This document shows, piece by piece, positions 35,269-43,517 of a stretch of DNA of 64,000 nucleotides; position 1 is the first letter of the stretch; each line of letters opens with the position of its first letter. The notes below the pieces were generated by a model. It was not told the DNA's origin. It saw only the letters and a list, made by a program, of their open reading frames with translations, and searched no databases. The stretch covers positions 33,822-97,821 of the forward strand of contig JAJBTU010000037.1 in the NCBI GenBank assembly GCA_020860715.1, read 5' to 3'. The stretch is from Clostridiales bacterium (GTDB taxonomy: Bacteria > Bacillota > Clostridia > Lachnospirales > Lachnospiraceae). The position numbers and the translations under genes were made by a program.

Positions 35269-36078
35269 ATGACACAGGACGAACGCAGGATTTATTTAAT
35301 CAGGGAACTTCTTTCTGAGGAAAAACAGTACCGGGATATGGAAATTCCGGCAGTTGAACAGCAGCAGAAACAGCTTCTGCGGGCGCTGTTTAATATACGG
35401 ATGCCAAAACCGGTCAGTCCGGATTTTTTAGAAGTACAGGATCAATATCTGCAGGAAGAGCTTCGGCAAAAAGGTATTACGGATATTGCTGACCTGACCC
35501 CCGTGCAGGATAACATGTATCTCTGGCAGGGAGACATTACCACGCTTCGCTGCGGAGCAATCGTAAATGCCGCCAACTCCCAAATGCTCGGCTGCTTCTG
35601 CCCCAATCATGGCTGCATTGACAATGCGATTCACACATATGCCGGAGTCCAGCTTCGTGCGGCCTGTGCAGAATTGATGGCACAGCAGGGACAAAAGGAA
35701 CCGGAAAGGAGCAGCCTGCTGCATTTGGGGGAAGCCAGGACCGGAGCAGCAAAAATTACGCCTGCGTTTAATCTGCCCTGCGATTATGTTATTCACACGG
35801 TTGGGCCTGTTGTCACCGGCAGGCTGACCGTAAGAGACAAAGAACTACTTGCCTCCTGCTACCGCTCCTGTCTGCAGCTTGCGGAGCAGAACGGTATCAA
35901 GAGTATTGCTTTCTGCTGCATTTCCACCGGAGAATTTCATTTTCCAAATGAAAGGGCGGCGCAGATTGCAGTCAATACGGTAAAGGAATATAAAGAACAG
36001 ACTCATAGTGAAATCGAGGTGATCTTCAATGTCTTTAAGGACTACGACTTACAAATCTACCGGAACATCCTTCGGTGA
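35269..36078 (+). CDS. Zinc-dependent macrodomain ADP-ribosyl hydrolase
   Basis: 269 residues. An N-terminal helical part of about 75 residues precedes the macrodomain: GDITTLRCGAIVNAANSQMLG, then the zinc-type loop CFCPNHGCIDNAIHTYAG, and HTVGP and FCCISTGEFHFP. This Zn-macro class removes ADP-ribose placed on proteins and is known to be linked with class M sirtuins. The 3' end overlaps the sirtuin ORF by 50 bases. An 81-base gap separates it from the ferredoxin gene. Confidence 0.93.
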   Translation: MTQDERRIYLIRELLSEEKQYRDMEIPAVEQQQKQLLRALFNIRMPKPVSPDFLEVQDQYLQEELRQKGITDIADLTPVQDNMYLWQGDITTLRCGAIVNAANSQMLGCFCPNHGCIDNAIHTYAGVQLRAACAELMAQQGQKEPERSSLLHLGEARTGAAKITPAFNLPCDYVIHTVGPVVTGRLTVRDKELLASCYRSCLQLAEQNGIKSIAFCCISTGEFHFPNERAAQIAVNTVKEYKEQTHSEIEVIFNVFKDYDLQIYRNILR

Positions 36079-36940
36079 AACATTCAGCAGGGCATTTTCC
36101 ACGCCAACAAAGGCGTCGGATAGAATTTCACTGCTGAAAAATGAAATTGAGACGGCGGATGCTATCGTGATCGGTGCGGGTGCCGGGCTGTCCGCATCCG
36201 CAGGCATGAGCTACAGCGGGGAGCGGTTCGAAAAGACATTTGCGGATTTTCATCGGAAATACGGTATCACCGATATGTATTCCGGCGGCTTCTATCCCTT
36301 TGATACGCTTGAAGAATACTGGGCATGGTGGTCGCGGCATATTCTGGTCAACCGCTATGAAGCAGGTGTGGGAAAACCATATACCGATCTGCTGGAGCTG
36401 GTGAAGGACAAAGATTATTTTGTGCTGACCACCAACGTGGATCATCAGTTCCAGCTGGCCGGATTTGATAAAAAACGTCTGTTCTACACGCAGGGCGACT
36501 ACGGTCTGTGGCAATGCTCGAAGCCCTGCCATGACAGGACCTACGACAACGAGGAAGCGGTCCGGCAGATGGTTGCTGAACAGAAAGACATGAAGATCCC
36601 GTCGGAATTGGTTCCTCATTGTCCAATCTGCGGTAAGCCAATGACGATGAATCTGCGCTGTGATGACACGTTTGTCGAGGACGAGGGCTGGCATAACGCG
36701 TCAGAACGTTATTCTCTGTTCCTTCGCCGCCACCAGAATGTGAAAACGCTGTTTCTTGAATTAGGCACGGGAATGAACACGCCCGGCATAATAAAATTCA
36801 GCTTCTGGCGAATGGTTCACGAATGGCCGGACGCGACGTATGCCTGTATCAACCTGAATGAAGCCTATGCTCCGGATGAAATACGAACAAAATCCATCTG
36901 CATCAATAATGATATTGGAAAAGTATTGGAGCAACTGTAA
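36029..36940 (+). CDS. SirTM-type (class M) sirtuin, protein ADP-ribosyltransferase
   Basis: 303 residues. NAD-binding GAGAGLSASAGMSYSG, TTNVDHQFQ, and YTQGDYG where canonical sirtuins have the catalytic His before G; the Q here is typical of class M enzymes, which mono-ADP-ribosylate rather than deacylate. Zinc Cys candidates are in CSKPCH and CPICGKP. In Firmicutes and Streptococci its known target is lipoylated GcvH-L, encoded nearby with LplA2; neither is in this window. Translationally overlapped with the macrodomain eraser. Confidence 0.93.
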   Translation: MSLRTTTYKSTGTSFGETFSRAFSTPTKASDRISLLKNEIETADAIVIGAGAGLSASAGMSYSGERFEKTFADFHRKYGITDMYSGGFYPFDTLEEYWAWWSRHILVNRYEAGVGKPYTDLLELVKDKDYFVLTTNVDHQFQLAGFDKKRLFYTQGDYGLWQCSKPCHDRTYDNEEAVRQMVAEQKDMKIPSELVPHCPICGKPMTMNLRCDDTFVEDEGWHNASERYSLFLRRHQNVKTLFLELGTGMNTPGIIKFSFWRMVHEWPDATYACINLNEAYAPDEIRTKSICINNDIGKVLEQL

Positions 36941-36963
36941 CCTGTACGTGGTGGAAACCGGCA

Positions 36964-37176
36964 TTCAGAACAGCAGGCCACAGACCGCTTTCTTCGAAGG
37001 CTATATGCCGCTTACGCGTCATATGTCTGAGGCTTGATGGGCGTCTACGCTACCGCTTCGGTCGGTGCTAAACGCGTGCCACTGGCACGCAGCACCCGCC
37101 CATCCCGAAATGAAAATACAGCCTTTAGCAGGTAAACCTGCACAGTCTGTTTTTTCATTTCGATGCTGTTCTGAAC
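36964..37176. repeat. Palindromic repeat family A, copy 2 (with module B)
   Basis: Ends TTCAGAACAGCAGG and CGATGCTGTTCTGAAC form terminal inverted repeats. The body matches copy 1 (GGCCACAG, CATATGTCTGAGGCT, the CATTTC hairpin with GCAGGT-aa-ACCTGC). A 53-base module (37044-37096, TCTACGCT...GTGCTAAACG with hairpin GCGTGCCActggCACGC) is inserted inside the TGGGC/GCCCA stem. Located just after the sirtuin stop. Confidence 0.85.
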
Positions 37177-37208
37177 TGTTAGGCAACATGCCGGAAAGGA
37201 TAAATAAA

Positions 37209-37559
37209 ATGAAATCACTGTATGAAAGAATGGGCGGCACCTATACACTGGCAGGGGATGGGATGTATTCTTCACTGTTGTTGACCGGAAAGCTGACAGC
37301 ACATCTGAAGGAGATTGACGATACTGCTCATGAGAGGATGGACTTGCTGATCAGCCATTATCTTCCGGTAGGAGCTGCCCTGATTCCAGTTGCCTTTCTG
37401 GTTCCGGCGTTTTGCTTTTTTGAGGAATGAGGTGGAATCCTTACCGTTATCCTGTTGCTTGTGATGCTCCAGCGGCATATGCTGGGGTTGAAAAATATTC
37501 CGACTGGAACAGAGCCGAGGAAAGATTTACTGAAGGCATTGAAGCGCAGAAAATGGTAA
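37209..37559 (+). pseudogene. TnpV-like transposition protein remnant joined to a membrane-protein fragment
   Basis: MKSLYERMGGTYTLAGDGMY, then SLLLTGKLTAHLKEIDD matches the start and middle of TnpV (Tn4451-type elements), with the segment between deleted. It fuses to HYLPVGAALIPVAFLVPAFCF, an unrelated hydrophobic stretch. After a TGA at 37428 the same frame continues GGILTVILLLVMLQRH to a basic end and stop at 37559. This is a double remnant with no complete domain. Confidence 0.65.
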
Positions 37560-37613
37560 AATTCAATTTAAAAGCACAAACAATCTGACAATTCACAAAT
37601 TTTTCACATAAAT

Positions 37614-37656
37614 TTAGCACTCACCTCTTGACATTGCTAACAATCGGTGTTATAAC
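37614..37656 (+). promoter_or_regulatory. CIRCE operator overlapping the hsp20 promoter
   Basis: TTAGCACTC, nine bases, CATTGCTAA: the right half matches GAGTGCTAA at 7 of 9 positions. It overlaps a strong promoter TTGACA-17-TATAAC (37628-37656). HrcA binding here would block transcription until heat shock. Confidence 0.85.
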
Positions 37657-37766
37657 TCTCATAGAACAAAGGAAAGAGATGGAAAACAAAAGCAGATTCC
37701 ATTTTGATCCGGTTCCAATGCAGATAAAAACAAAATTGTTATGAATGATAAAAGGAGAGATGAGAT

Positions 37767-38207
37767 ATGTTGAGACCGAGTTTTTACAGAGAAAATTTAT
37801 GGGATGAGTTTTTTGATGATTTCTTTAATGAGCCGTTTTACCGTACAAACGCATCCAGAGGGCAGACAGACCTGATGAGAACGGATGTGAAAGAGAGCGA
37901 AAGCGAATATGAGCTGACAATGAATCTTCCGGGAATCAAGAAGGAGGATGTGAAGGCTGAACTGAAGGATGGATATCTGACGATCCAGGCATCCACGAAT
38001 ACAAATAATGATCAGAAGGACAGCAACGGTAAGTATGTTCGCCGTGAACGTTTTGCCGGGTCTTTCAGCAGATCGTTCTATGTGGGTGAGGATGTGAAGC
38101 AGGAAGACATCAAGGCAAAGTTTGAGAATGGAACCTTGATTCTTACCGTGCCGAAGAAAGTCCAGCAGCCGGTGGTTGAAGAAAACAGGTATATTGCCAT
38201 CGAGTAA
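37767..38207 (+). CDS. hsp20: Hsp20/alpha-crystallin small heat-shock protein
   Basis: 146 residues. N-terminal LRPSFYRENLWDEFFDDFF, then the alpha-crystallin domain with DVKESESEYELTMNLPGIKKEDV and the C-terminal FENGTLILTVPKK. ATP-independent holdase chaperone. ATG after AAAGGAGAGATGAGAT. CIRCE control is unusual, since HrcA mostly regulates groE and dnaK operons, but known in Clostridia. Confidence 0.95.
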   Translation: MLRPSFYRENLWDEFFDDFFNEPFYRTNASRGQTDLMRTDVKESESEYELTMNLPGIKKEDVKAELKDGYLTIQASTNTNNDQKDSNGKYVRRERFAGSFSRSFYVGEDVKQEDIKAKFENGTLILTVPKKVQQPVVEENRYIAIE

Positions 38208-38335
38208 TATAGCTTACAAGAATTTCGTTGCGCTTGCGGAAGCGAAATTCGTAAGCTAACGAGCAGCTGTTATTTGCTGCGAGTAATATAGAAAAAGCGG
38301 CGGATAGACCGCCGCAAGTAAGGTCCTTTTTCTCT

Positions 38336-38369
38336 GCGGTGCAGCCTTAAACAGCTGCACCGTTTTTTG
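38336..38369 (+). terminator. Terminator downstream of hsp20
   Basis: GCGGTGCAGCC-ttaaac-aGCTGCACCG followed by TTTTTT. A further imperfect hairpin (AGCTTACaAGAATTTCG / CGAAATTCGTAAGCT) lies between it and the hsp20 stop at 38212-38256. Confidence 0.85.
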
Positions 38370-38390
38370 ATGCGCAGGGCCGGGCAAGGT

Positions 38391-38495
38391 ATATCCCGCG
38401 CACAGCGTGGGATGCCACCCGGCGAGGGCTAAGCGCGTGCCATTGGCACGCAGCAACCGCGCGGGCGAGTAGGGGAGAATCTCCCTACTCGATTT
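38391..38495. repeat. Modular hairpin repeat (modules C, B-hairpin, end hairpin)
   Basis: Three stacked hairpins: CCCGCGCACAGCGTGGG within ATAT...GATGCCACCCGGCGAGGGCTAA; GCGTGCCAttggCACGC; and GAGTAGGGGAGAATCTCCCTACTC. The same order recurs at 40829-40955 with base differences in the stems that keep pairing. No coding capacity. Confidence 0.8.
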
Positions 38496-38621
38496 AGGAC
38501 GAGAGTTGCTTGTTGTAATGTTTCTGAATTGGTATTATAATGCTTCTATAACACAGGGACTGGATCAGGAAAAAAATGGAAGAATAAAAAATCATAAACC
38601 CTTGGTTTACAGGGGATTGCA

Positions 38622-39127
38622 ATGAATGATACAGGCAGAATCGAAGAAGCTGTTTTATCGCTTTGTGAATACACGCAGAAGCCGGATCACAAAAAGCTGC
38701 AGGACGATATCGAAACTATACTGAATCGGTATGGCCAGATTGGAATGGGAAATCTGAAGACTGTGAATTTCCTTGCGGATCTGATGGACATTATGCGGGA
38801 CAATCGGATAAAAATGCCGCACAGTCTGACTATGCTTGTTCGCGGCCTGACGCACATGGAAGGCGTATTGGCCGAGCTGTCACCGGATATTAATATCGTG
38901 GAAATTGCCCGTACAAAAATTGTGGAGAGCTTTTTGAAACCGGCTAATATCTCAAAGGAATTAGAGGACTGCTGATCACGGCGCTGCTGATCAGTGCAAG
39001 CATCATCTGCACGACGAACCTGCAGCCCCGGTTTTTGGGAATGCCTGTGATTGCCGCAGTCGGTTATGGGCTGGCAATCCTGCTTGCCGTATGTTTAATC
39101 ATTCATTACTTCCACGGAAAAAAATAA
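38622..39127 (+). pseudogene. AarF/UbiB-family kinase-like protein, C-terminal remnant
   Basis: The ORF to 38975 holds YGQIGMGNLKTVNFLADLMD and VRGLTHMEGVLAELSPDINI, characteristic of the C-terminal half of ABC1/AarF/UbiB proteins. After its stop, another frame continues LITALLISASIICTTNLQP and ends with a second hydrophobic helix and HGKK, the usual two-helix tail of the family. The ATP-binding N-terminal half is absent. A frameshift lies at about 38965-38980. Dead remnant. Confidence 0.75.
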
Positions 39128-39160
39128 TTTTATAAGACGGCGATTCTTTTAAGCAGATAG

Positions 39161-39622
39161 TCACTGGATTGGGGCTTCATTTTTCTGCATATCAGCCAGC
39201 AGGTTTTTCAACTCATTCAAAAGCGTTTCTAATGTTACCTGTTCCAGGCTTTCCTTCATTGCGTCTACAGCGGAAAGCATGTGTGGATACAGGAGCTGAT
39301 AGATATTTTTGCCGACAGGACAGTCGCTGTCTGTCTCGTGAATTTTAAAAATTTCTTCGACATCATTGGTTTCCACTGACTGGTAGATGTCCCATAAGGT
39401 GATGTCCTTTGGCTCTCTGGCGAGCTGTACGCCTCCGTTTTTTCCGGGAGATGCGGTAAGCAGGCCACTTTTTGACAAATTTTGAAAAATGTTCCGGATG
39501 ATGACAGCGTTAGACCCGGTACTTTCTGCGATAAGGGTACTGGTGACGCGGCGCTTTGGGGACAGTACCGCAACGAAAAGCAGCGAATGGACTGCTGTTG
39601 GAAATCGTTTACTGACACGCAT
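39161..39622 (-). CDS. Rrf2-family transcriptional regulator
   Basis: 153 residues from ATG 39622 (MRVSKRFPTAVHSLLFVA). Winged helix with STLIAESTGSNAVIIRNIFQNLSKSGLL and GGVQLAREPKDITLWDIYQ. Only one Cys in the cluster-loop region, so Fe-S binding as in IscR is unlikely; it resembles YwnA-type members. The longer ORF N-terminus (MEYPARSAGCHPARAR) is translated repeat, not protein. Divergent from the esterase gene it may control. Confidence 0.9.
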   Translation of the reverse strand: MRVSKRFPTAVHSLLFVAVLSPKRRVTSTLIAESTGSNAVIIRNIFQNLSKSGLLTASPGKNGGVQLAREPKDITLWDIYQSVETNDVEEIFKIHETDSDCPVGKNIYQLLYPHMLSAVDAMKESLEQVTLETLLNELKNLLADMQKNEAPIQ

Positions 39623-39663
39623 GGAATTACCTTCTTCCTCAAACATAAATCTGGAGAGCCGCG

Positions 39664-39704
39664 CCCTCGCCGGGTGGCATCCCGCACTTCGTGCGGGATA
39701 TTCC
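39664..39704. repeat. Solo module C hairpin, inverted
   Basis: CCCTCGCCGGGTGGCATCCC followed by the hairpin tip GCACttcGTGC and GGGATATTCC. It is the inverse of module C at 38391 and 40851, with a different but still paired tip. Lies in the leader of the Rrf2 gene. Confidence 0.7.
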
Positions 39705-39830
39705 ATACAAAATTGCCTGCGGCAATGGTGCGGCCTGCGTCATAAGGAATCCACCGGCAAGCCGGTTCCCTTTATGACATATTATAAAAAGAAGTATAAC
39801 AGAATTTTTCTAAAAAATCAATTGTAAGTA

Positions 39831-39859
39831 TTGACATTACTTTAATATGACTTTATAAT
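39831..39859 (+). promoter_or_regulatory. Consensus promoter upstream of the esterase gene
   Basis: TTGACA, 17 bases, TATAAT: a perfect sigma-A consensus. The AT-rich, partly dyad sequence around it (ATTACTTTAATATGAC, ATAATTACATTAAA) is a plausible binding site for the divergent Rrf2 protein. Confidence 0.8.
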
Positions 39860-39925
39860 GTAAAAACAATAATTACATTAAATTGGATGGGAGAATTAAG
39901 GAGGTATATATAATGGAGGGGGAAA

Positions 39926-40675
39926 ATGAGAGCAGGAGATGCAGTCACACTGGAAGCAGGGAATAAGAAGATACAGATATTTTGTTCAAAACAGAAAGCA
40001 CCGTTGATCATTTATCACGCTGTGATGGGAGAAGGGAAAAGACTGTGGCAGGCCTGTCGGAATATTGACTGCTCTGAATTCTCCCTTGCGGTTATAAATG
40101 ATGTCAATTGGGATGACGAGATGACGCCGTGGCCAATTCCGCCGATTTCGAAAGGAGATACGCCATGCTCCGGCGGCGCTGACGTATATCTGAAACAGCT
40201 GACCGATGAATTGCTGCCGCAGATTGAGGCTTCCCTTTTGTTTCCTCCGGAGTACTGTGTACTTGCAGGCTATTCCCTTGCAGGGCTGTTCGCGGTCTAT
40301 GCGGCGTACAAAACAGACTGTTTTTCCCGTATTGTCTCCGCATCCGGTTCTCTGTGGTATCCGGATTTTGTACCGTTTGTCCGCCAGAATCAGATTTCCG
40401 AGCGAGTTGAGGCAATCTATTTTTCCCTTGGGGATAAAGAAAGTCATACGAAGAATCCATATCTGGCTCCTGTGGAAGAGAATACTCGATTGCTTTTTCA
40501 CTATTTTTCAGAAAAAGGAATCCGGACAACGTTTCACCTGAATAAGGGAAATCATTATCAAAATTCTACCGGAAGAACAGCATCCGGAATAAAATGGATT
40601 TTACAGCAGCAGCAACGATCAGGAAAAGCAGTAGTCTTCCCTGCGGTCGGCACTGCCGGGAATTCTGGTAGGTGA
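39926..40675 (+). CDS. Esterase-family alpha/beta hydrolase
   Basis: 249 residues. LIIYHAVMGEG precedes a core with VLAGYSLAGLFAVYAAY (nucleophile Ser in G-Y-S-L-A), SASGSLWYPDF, FSLGDKES (likely Asp region) and KGNHYQN (His). It resembles putative esterases of the Fes/IroE/EsteraseD superfamily. Substrate unknown. Weak ribosome site GGAGGGGGAAA immediately before ATG. Confidence 0.82.
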   Translation: MRAGDAVTLEAGNKKIQIFCSKQKAPLIIYHAVMGEGKRLWQACRNIDCSEFSLAVINDVNWDDEMTPWPIPPISKGDTPCSGGADVYLKQLTDELLPQIEASLLFPPEYCVLAGYSLAGLFAVYAAYKTDCFSRIVSASGSLWYPDFVPFVRQNQISERVEAIYFSLGDKESHTKNPYLAPVEENTRLLFHYFSEKGIRTTFHLNKGNHYQNSTGRTASGIKWILQQQQRSGKAVVFPAVGTAGNSGR

Positions 40676-40754
40676 GATTGATGTACAACCCCTTTTTTGA
40701 AACTCTGGAAAAAGTTGAAGAAAAGCACTACGTAACGATTGAGTGACAGAATTT

Positions 40755-40784
40755 CTCCCCGGGAGCATTCCCGGGGATTTTTAA
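40755..40784 (+). terminator. Terminator after the esterase gene
   Basis: TCCCCGGGA-gcat-TCCCGGGGA followed by TTTTT. Confidence 0.88.
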
Positions 40785-40828
40785 TGCGCAGGGGCGCGTA
40801 TGGAAATTTTCCAGCTGGTGCTGGATGC

Positions 40829-40955
40829 GTCTCCGCTGCCGCTCCGGTCGTTGAATATCCCGCGCACAGCGTGGGATGTCACCCGGCGAGGGCTAAACGC
40901 GTGCCACTGGCACGCAGCAACCGCGCGGCGAGTAGGGAAAATCACCCTACTCGAT
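40829..40955. repeat. Modular hairpin repeat, second copy
   Basis: Begins GTCTCCGCTGCCGCTCCGGT (module B left part), then module C (CCCGCGCACAGCGTGGG, CACCCGGCGAGGGCTAAACG), hairpin GCGTGCCActggCACGC, and end hairpin GAGTAGGG-aaaatca-CCCTACTC. It adjoins the stop of the TetR gene, where it may also act as terminator. Confidence 0.8.
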
Positions 40956-41575
40956 TATAGATTAAAGCGGAAGGGATCGTTGGTTTCCGGAAGATAAGCC
41001 ATCAGACCGTGCAGCACCAGATTTTGCATTAATGTGCTGACTTCTTCGGCAGACAGATCCTTCCCTCTTTCATTCCACAGCTGCAAAATGCTGAACATTG
41101 CAGAATTTATGTAGTCTAACAGATAATCAAAATATGGCGAATCCGCCGGGAGTGGAAGATAATCTTCCACCAAGGGGAGTAATTCTGATTTTACTTTTGA
41201 GAAAAAAGCAGAGTCCCCATTCGGTCCAAGCAGGAGGTAGATTTTTTCATTCATAGCATTAAAAACAATCTGAAAAAGGTTTTTCAGGGAATCCGCCCTT
41301 TCAGAAGCCATCTGGTGTATCGCATTCCCGGAGCCGGATTCCGGCATAACCTGACGAATCGTCTGCTTCAGCTCATCTAACAGGTCTGCCTCTGCATTTG
41401 CGACCAGGTCGTCAATATCTATAAAATACTCATAAAATGTACCGCGGTTATAGGATGTACGTCTTGTAAGTTCATTGACTGCGATTTTGGAAATCGGCTT
41501 TTCCTTTACCAATGCCCAGAAGGCGTCAATGAAGATTCGGCGTGTCCTTTTGGTGGTCGCTGATTGCTTTTTCAT
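40955..41575 (-). CDS. TetR/AcrR-family regulator
   Basis: 206 residues. HTH in the first 60: TKRTRRIFIDAFWALVKEKP then ISKIAVNELTRRTSYNRGTFYEYF. C-terminal ligand domain is helical. Divergent from the ABC transporter genes, so it is probably their local repressor. The intergenic region (41576-41694) contains the paired-looking segment ACAGATTTTGAAAATCTG, a possible operator. Confidence 0.9.
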   Translation of the reverse strand: MKKQSATTKRTRRIFIDAFWALVKEKPISKIAVNELTRRTSYNRGTFYEYFIDIDDLVANAEADLLDELKQTIRQVMPESGSGNAIHQMASERADSLKNLFQIVFNAMNEKIYLLLGPNGDSAFFSKVKSELLPLVEDYLPLPADSPYFDYLLDYINSAMFSILQLWNERGKDLSAEEVSTLMQNLVLHGLMAYLPETNDPFRFNL

Positions 41576-41694
41576 TTACGTTCCTCCGTCACAAAAATCC
41601 GACAGATTTTGAAAATCTGATGGTTGAATTATGCTTTTGTCGTGTGTATAATGCATCGTACAACAGAATGTTGGAAAAATCAAGGAGGAATTTT

Positions 41695-42609
41695 ATGACA
41701 GTGATTTCTGTGGATCATCTGACAAAAGACTACGGCCATGGCCGGGGCGTGTTCGATGTATCAATTCAAGTGGATAAAGGCGAATGCTACGGGTTCCTTG
41801 GCCCGAATGGTGCAGGGAAAACGACGACCATTCGTCATCTGATGGGCTTTTCCAAACCTGAGAAGGGCAGTACGGCAATTTCCGGGATGGACAGCTGGAA
41901 AAACAGTGCGACTTTGAAAAATACGGTCGGCTATCTTCCGGGGGAAGTAACGCTGCCGGCGGGACTTTCGGGAACCGGGTTCCTGCGCATGATGGGTCAG
42001 ATGCGCCATGTGGAAAATGACAGCTATCTGAAGATGCTGCTGAAAAAGTTTGATCTGGATCCCAATGTCAGCATCAAACGGATGAGCCTGGGCGTAAAGC
42101 GTAAGCTGGCTGTCGTCACGGCCTTTATGCAGGACCCGGATATTCTGATCCTGGATGAACCGACATCCGGACTTGATCCGGTCATGCAGGAGACATTCAT
42201 TGAATTTGTAAAGGAAGAAAAGGAACGGGGCAAGACGATTTTCCTCTCTTCCCATATTTTCCATGAGGTGGATGCCACCTGCGACCGCATTGCGATCATA
42301 AGGGATGGAAAGATTGTCTCCGAGTTCAAGTCGGAGGAATTGAAGCAGAAGCATGATCGCATCTATCGCGTAACATTTGCGGACGAAATATCTTATATGA
42401 ATTTTGTTCAGAAACCGTTCCGGTTCACATCGAAAAACAGGGGAAAACTCCGTGCGAGGGTGCAGATGGAGGCAGACCGGGTCGGCGAGCTTATGACCTG
42501 TCTGTGCGATTATAATGTTGCGGACTTCATTGAGATCCCGTTTACTCTGGAAGACTATTTCATGGGCTTCTACGATACCGGCCATCATTTTCAGGGGGTG
42601 AGTGCATGA
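41695..42609 (+). CDS. ABC transporter ATP-binding protein 1
   Basis: 304 residues. Walker A GPNGAGKTTT, degenerate signature RMSLGVKRK, Walker B ILILDEPTSGLD, and H-loop SSHIFHEVD. The C-terminal 80 residues form an extra domain found in ABC-2 type exporters. ATG after AAGGAGGA; the ORF-track start is too early. Four-base overlap with the next ATPase gene. Confidence 0.93.
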   Translation: MTVISVDHLTKDYGHGRGVFDVSIQVDKGECYGFLGPNGAGKTTTIRHLMGFSKPEKGSTAISGMDSWKNSATLKNTVGYLPGEVTLPAGLSGTGFLRMMGQMRHVENDSYLKMLLKKFDLDPNVSIKRMSLGVKRKLAVVTAFMQDPDILILDEPTSGLDPVMQETFIEFVKEEKERGKTIFLSSHIFHEVDATCDRIAIIRDGKIVSEFKSEELKQKHDRIYRVTFADEISYMNFVQKPFRFTSKNRGKLRARVQMEADRVGELMTCLCDYNVADFIEIPFTLEDYFMGFYDTGHHFQGVSA

Positions 42610-43517
42610 GTGCAGGTCTTATATCTGTGAGGAATCTTACGAAGGATTATGGAGATAACCGTGGTGTGTTTGACATCTCCCTTGACATCCAGGAAGGTGA
42701 GGTGTTTGGCTATCTGGGAACCAACGGATCCGGAAAGACGACCACGATCCGCCATATGATGGGCTTTTTGAAGCCGGATTCCGGCGAAGTGCTGGTGAAT
42801 GGGTTAAACCCATGGAAGCAGGCGCCGGAGGTCATGAGAGATGTCAGCTATATACCCGGGGAGATCGCGTTTCCAGATGTGGCCACCGGCACGGACTTTT
42901 TTAGGGTGCAGGCACAGTTCCTGGGCGTGAAGGATTTTACTTACATGAATCACTTGATTGATCTTCTGGGGCTGGACCCGTCCGCCAACCTGAAACGCAT
43001 GAGCAAAGGAATGAAGCAGAAGACAGCGATTGTAGCGGCACTGATGGGTGATAAGAAAATACTGATCATGGACGAACCGACCACCGGCCTGGATCCGCTG
43101 ATGCGGGAGACCTTCCTGGAACTGGTTCGTGAGGAAAAGAAAAAAGGCAGGACTATCTTTATGTCCAGCCATATTTTTGAGGAAATCGAGGATGTCTGCG
43201 ACCGGGTTGCCATCATCGGGAACGGTAAAATTAAGGATGTACTGAGTCTCTATAAGCTGCGCCACGACACGCCGAGAATGTTCCGGATCACGTTTGCTAA
43301 TGAAGCAGCTGCGCAGGAATATGCGCAGAGGATTTCCGATGCAGTCGTGGATGAGAACGAAAAGTCAAAAGTAACTTTTGCCGTTCCTGCTGCCGAAATT
43401 GACCGTATGATCAAGGCAACGAAAGAACTGCCGGTTGTTTCGGTTGATGAGAAGCATGAGGATCTGGAGGAGTATTTTATGAAAATAGTTCAGAACAGCA
43501 GCAAAAGCATAACATAG
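42606..43517 (+). CDS. ABC transporter ATP-binding protein 2
   Basis: 303 residues, related to ATPase 1: Walker A GTNGSGKTTT, signature RMSKGMKQK, Walker B ILIMDEPTTGLD, SSHIFEEIED. ATG overlaps the upstream stop (GTGAGTGCATGA). The last residues VQNSSKSIT are encoded by the end of an inserted family A repeat, so the native C-terminus was replaced. A dimer of the two ATPases is the simplest arrangement. Confidence 0.92.
   Translation: MSAGLISVRNLTKDYGDNRGVFDISLDIQEGEVFGYLGTNGSGKTTTIRHMMGFLKPDSGEVLVNGLNPWKQAPEVMRDVSYIPGEIAFPDVATGTDFFRVQAQFLGVKDFTYMNHLIDLLGLDPSANLKRMSKGMKQKTAIVAALMGDKKILIMDEPTTGLDPLMRETFLELVREEKKKGRTIFMSSHIFEEIEDVCDRVAIIGNGKIKDVLSLYKLRHDTPRMFRITFANEAAAQEYAQRISDAVVDENEKSKVTFAVPAAEIDRMIKATKELPVVSVDEKHEDLEEYFMKIVQNSSKSIT

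Noticed and set aside
39489-39827. Plus-strand ORFs across the Rrf2 start and repeat
   Set aside because: They run antisense to Rrf2 and through a palindromic repeat; no start signal.
40739-40997. Short plus-strand ORFs with CHPARA-like text
   Set aside because: They are translations of the hairpin repeats; the same peptide appears wherever the repeat occurs.
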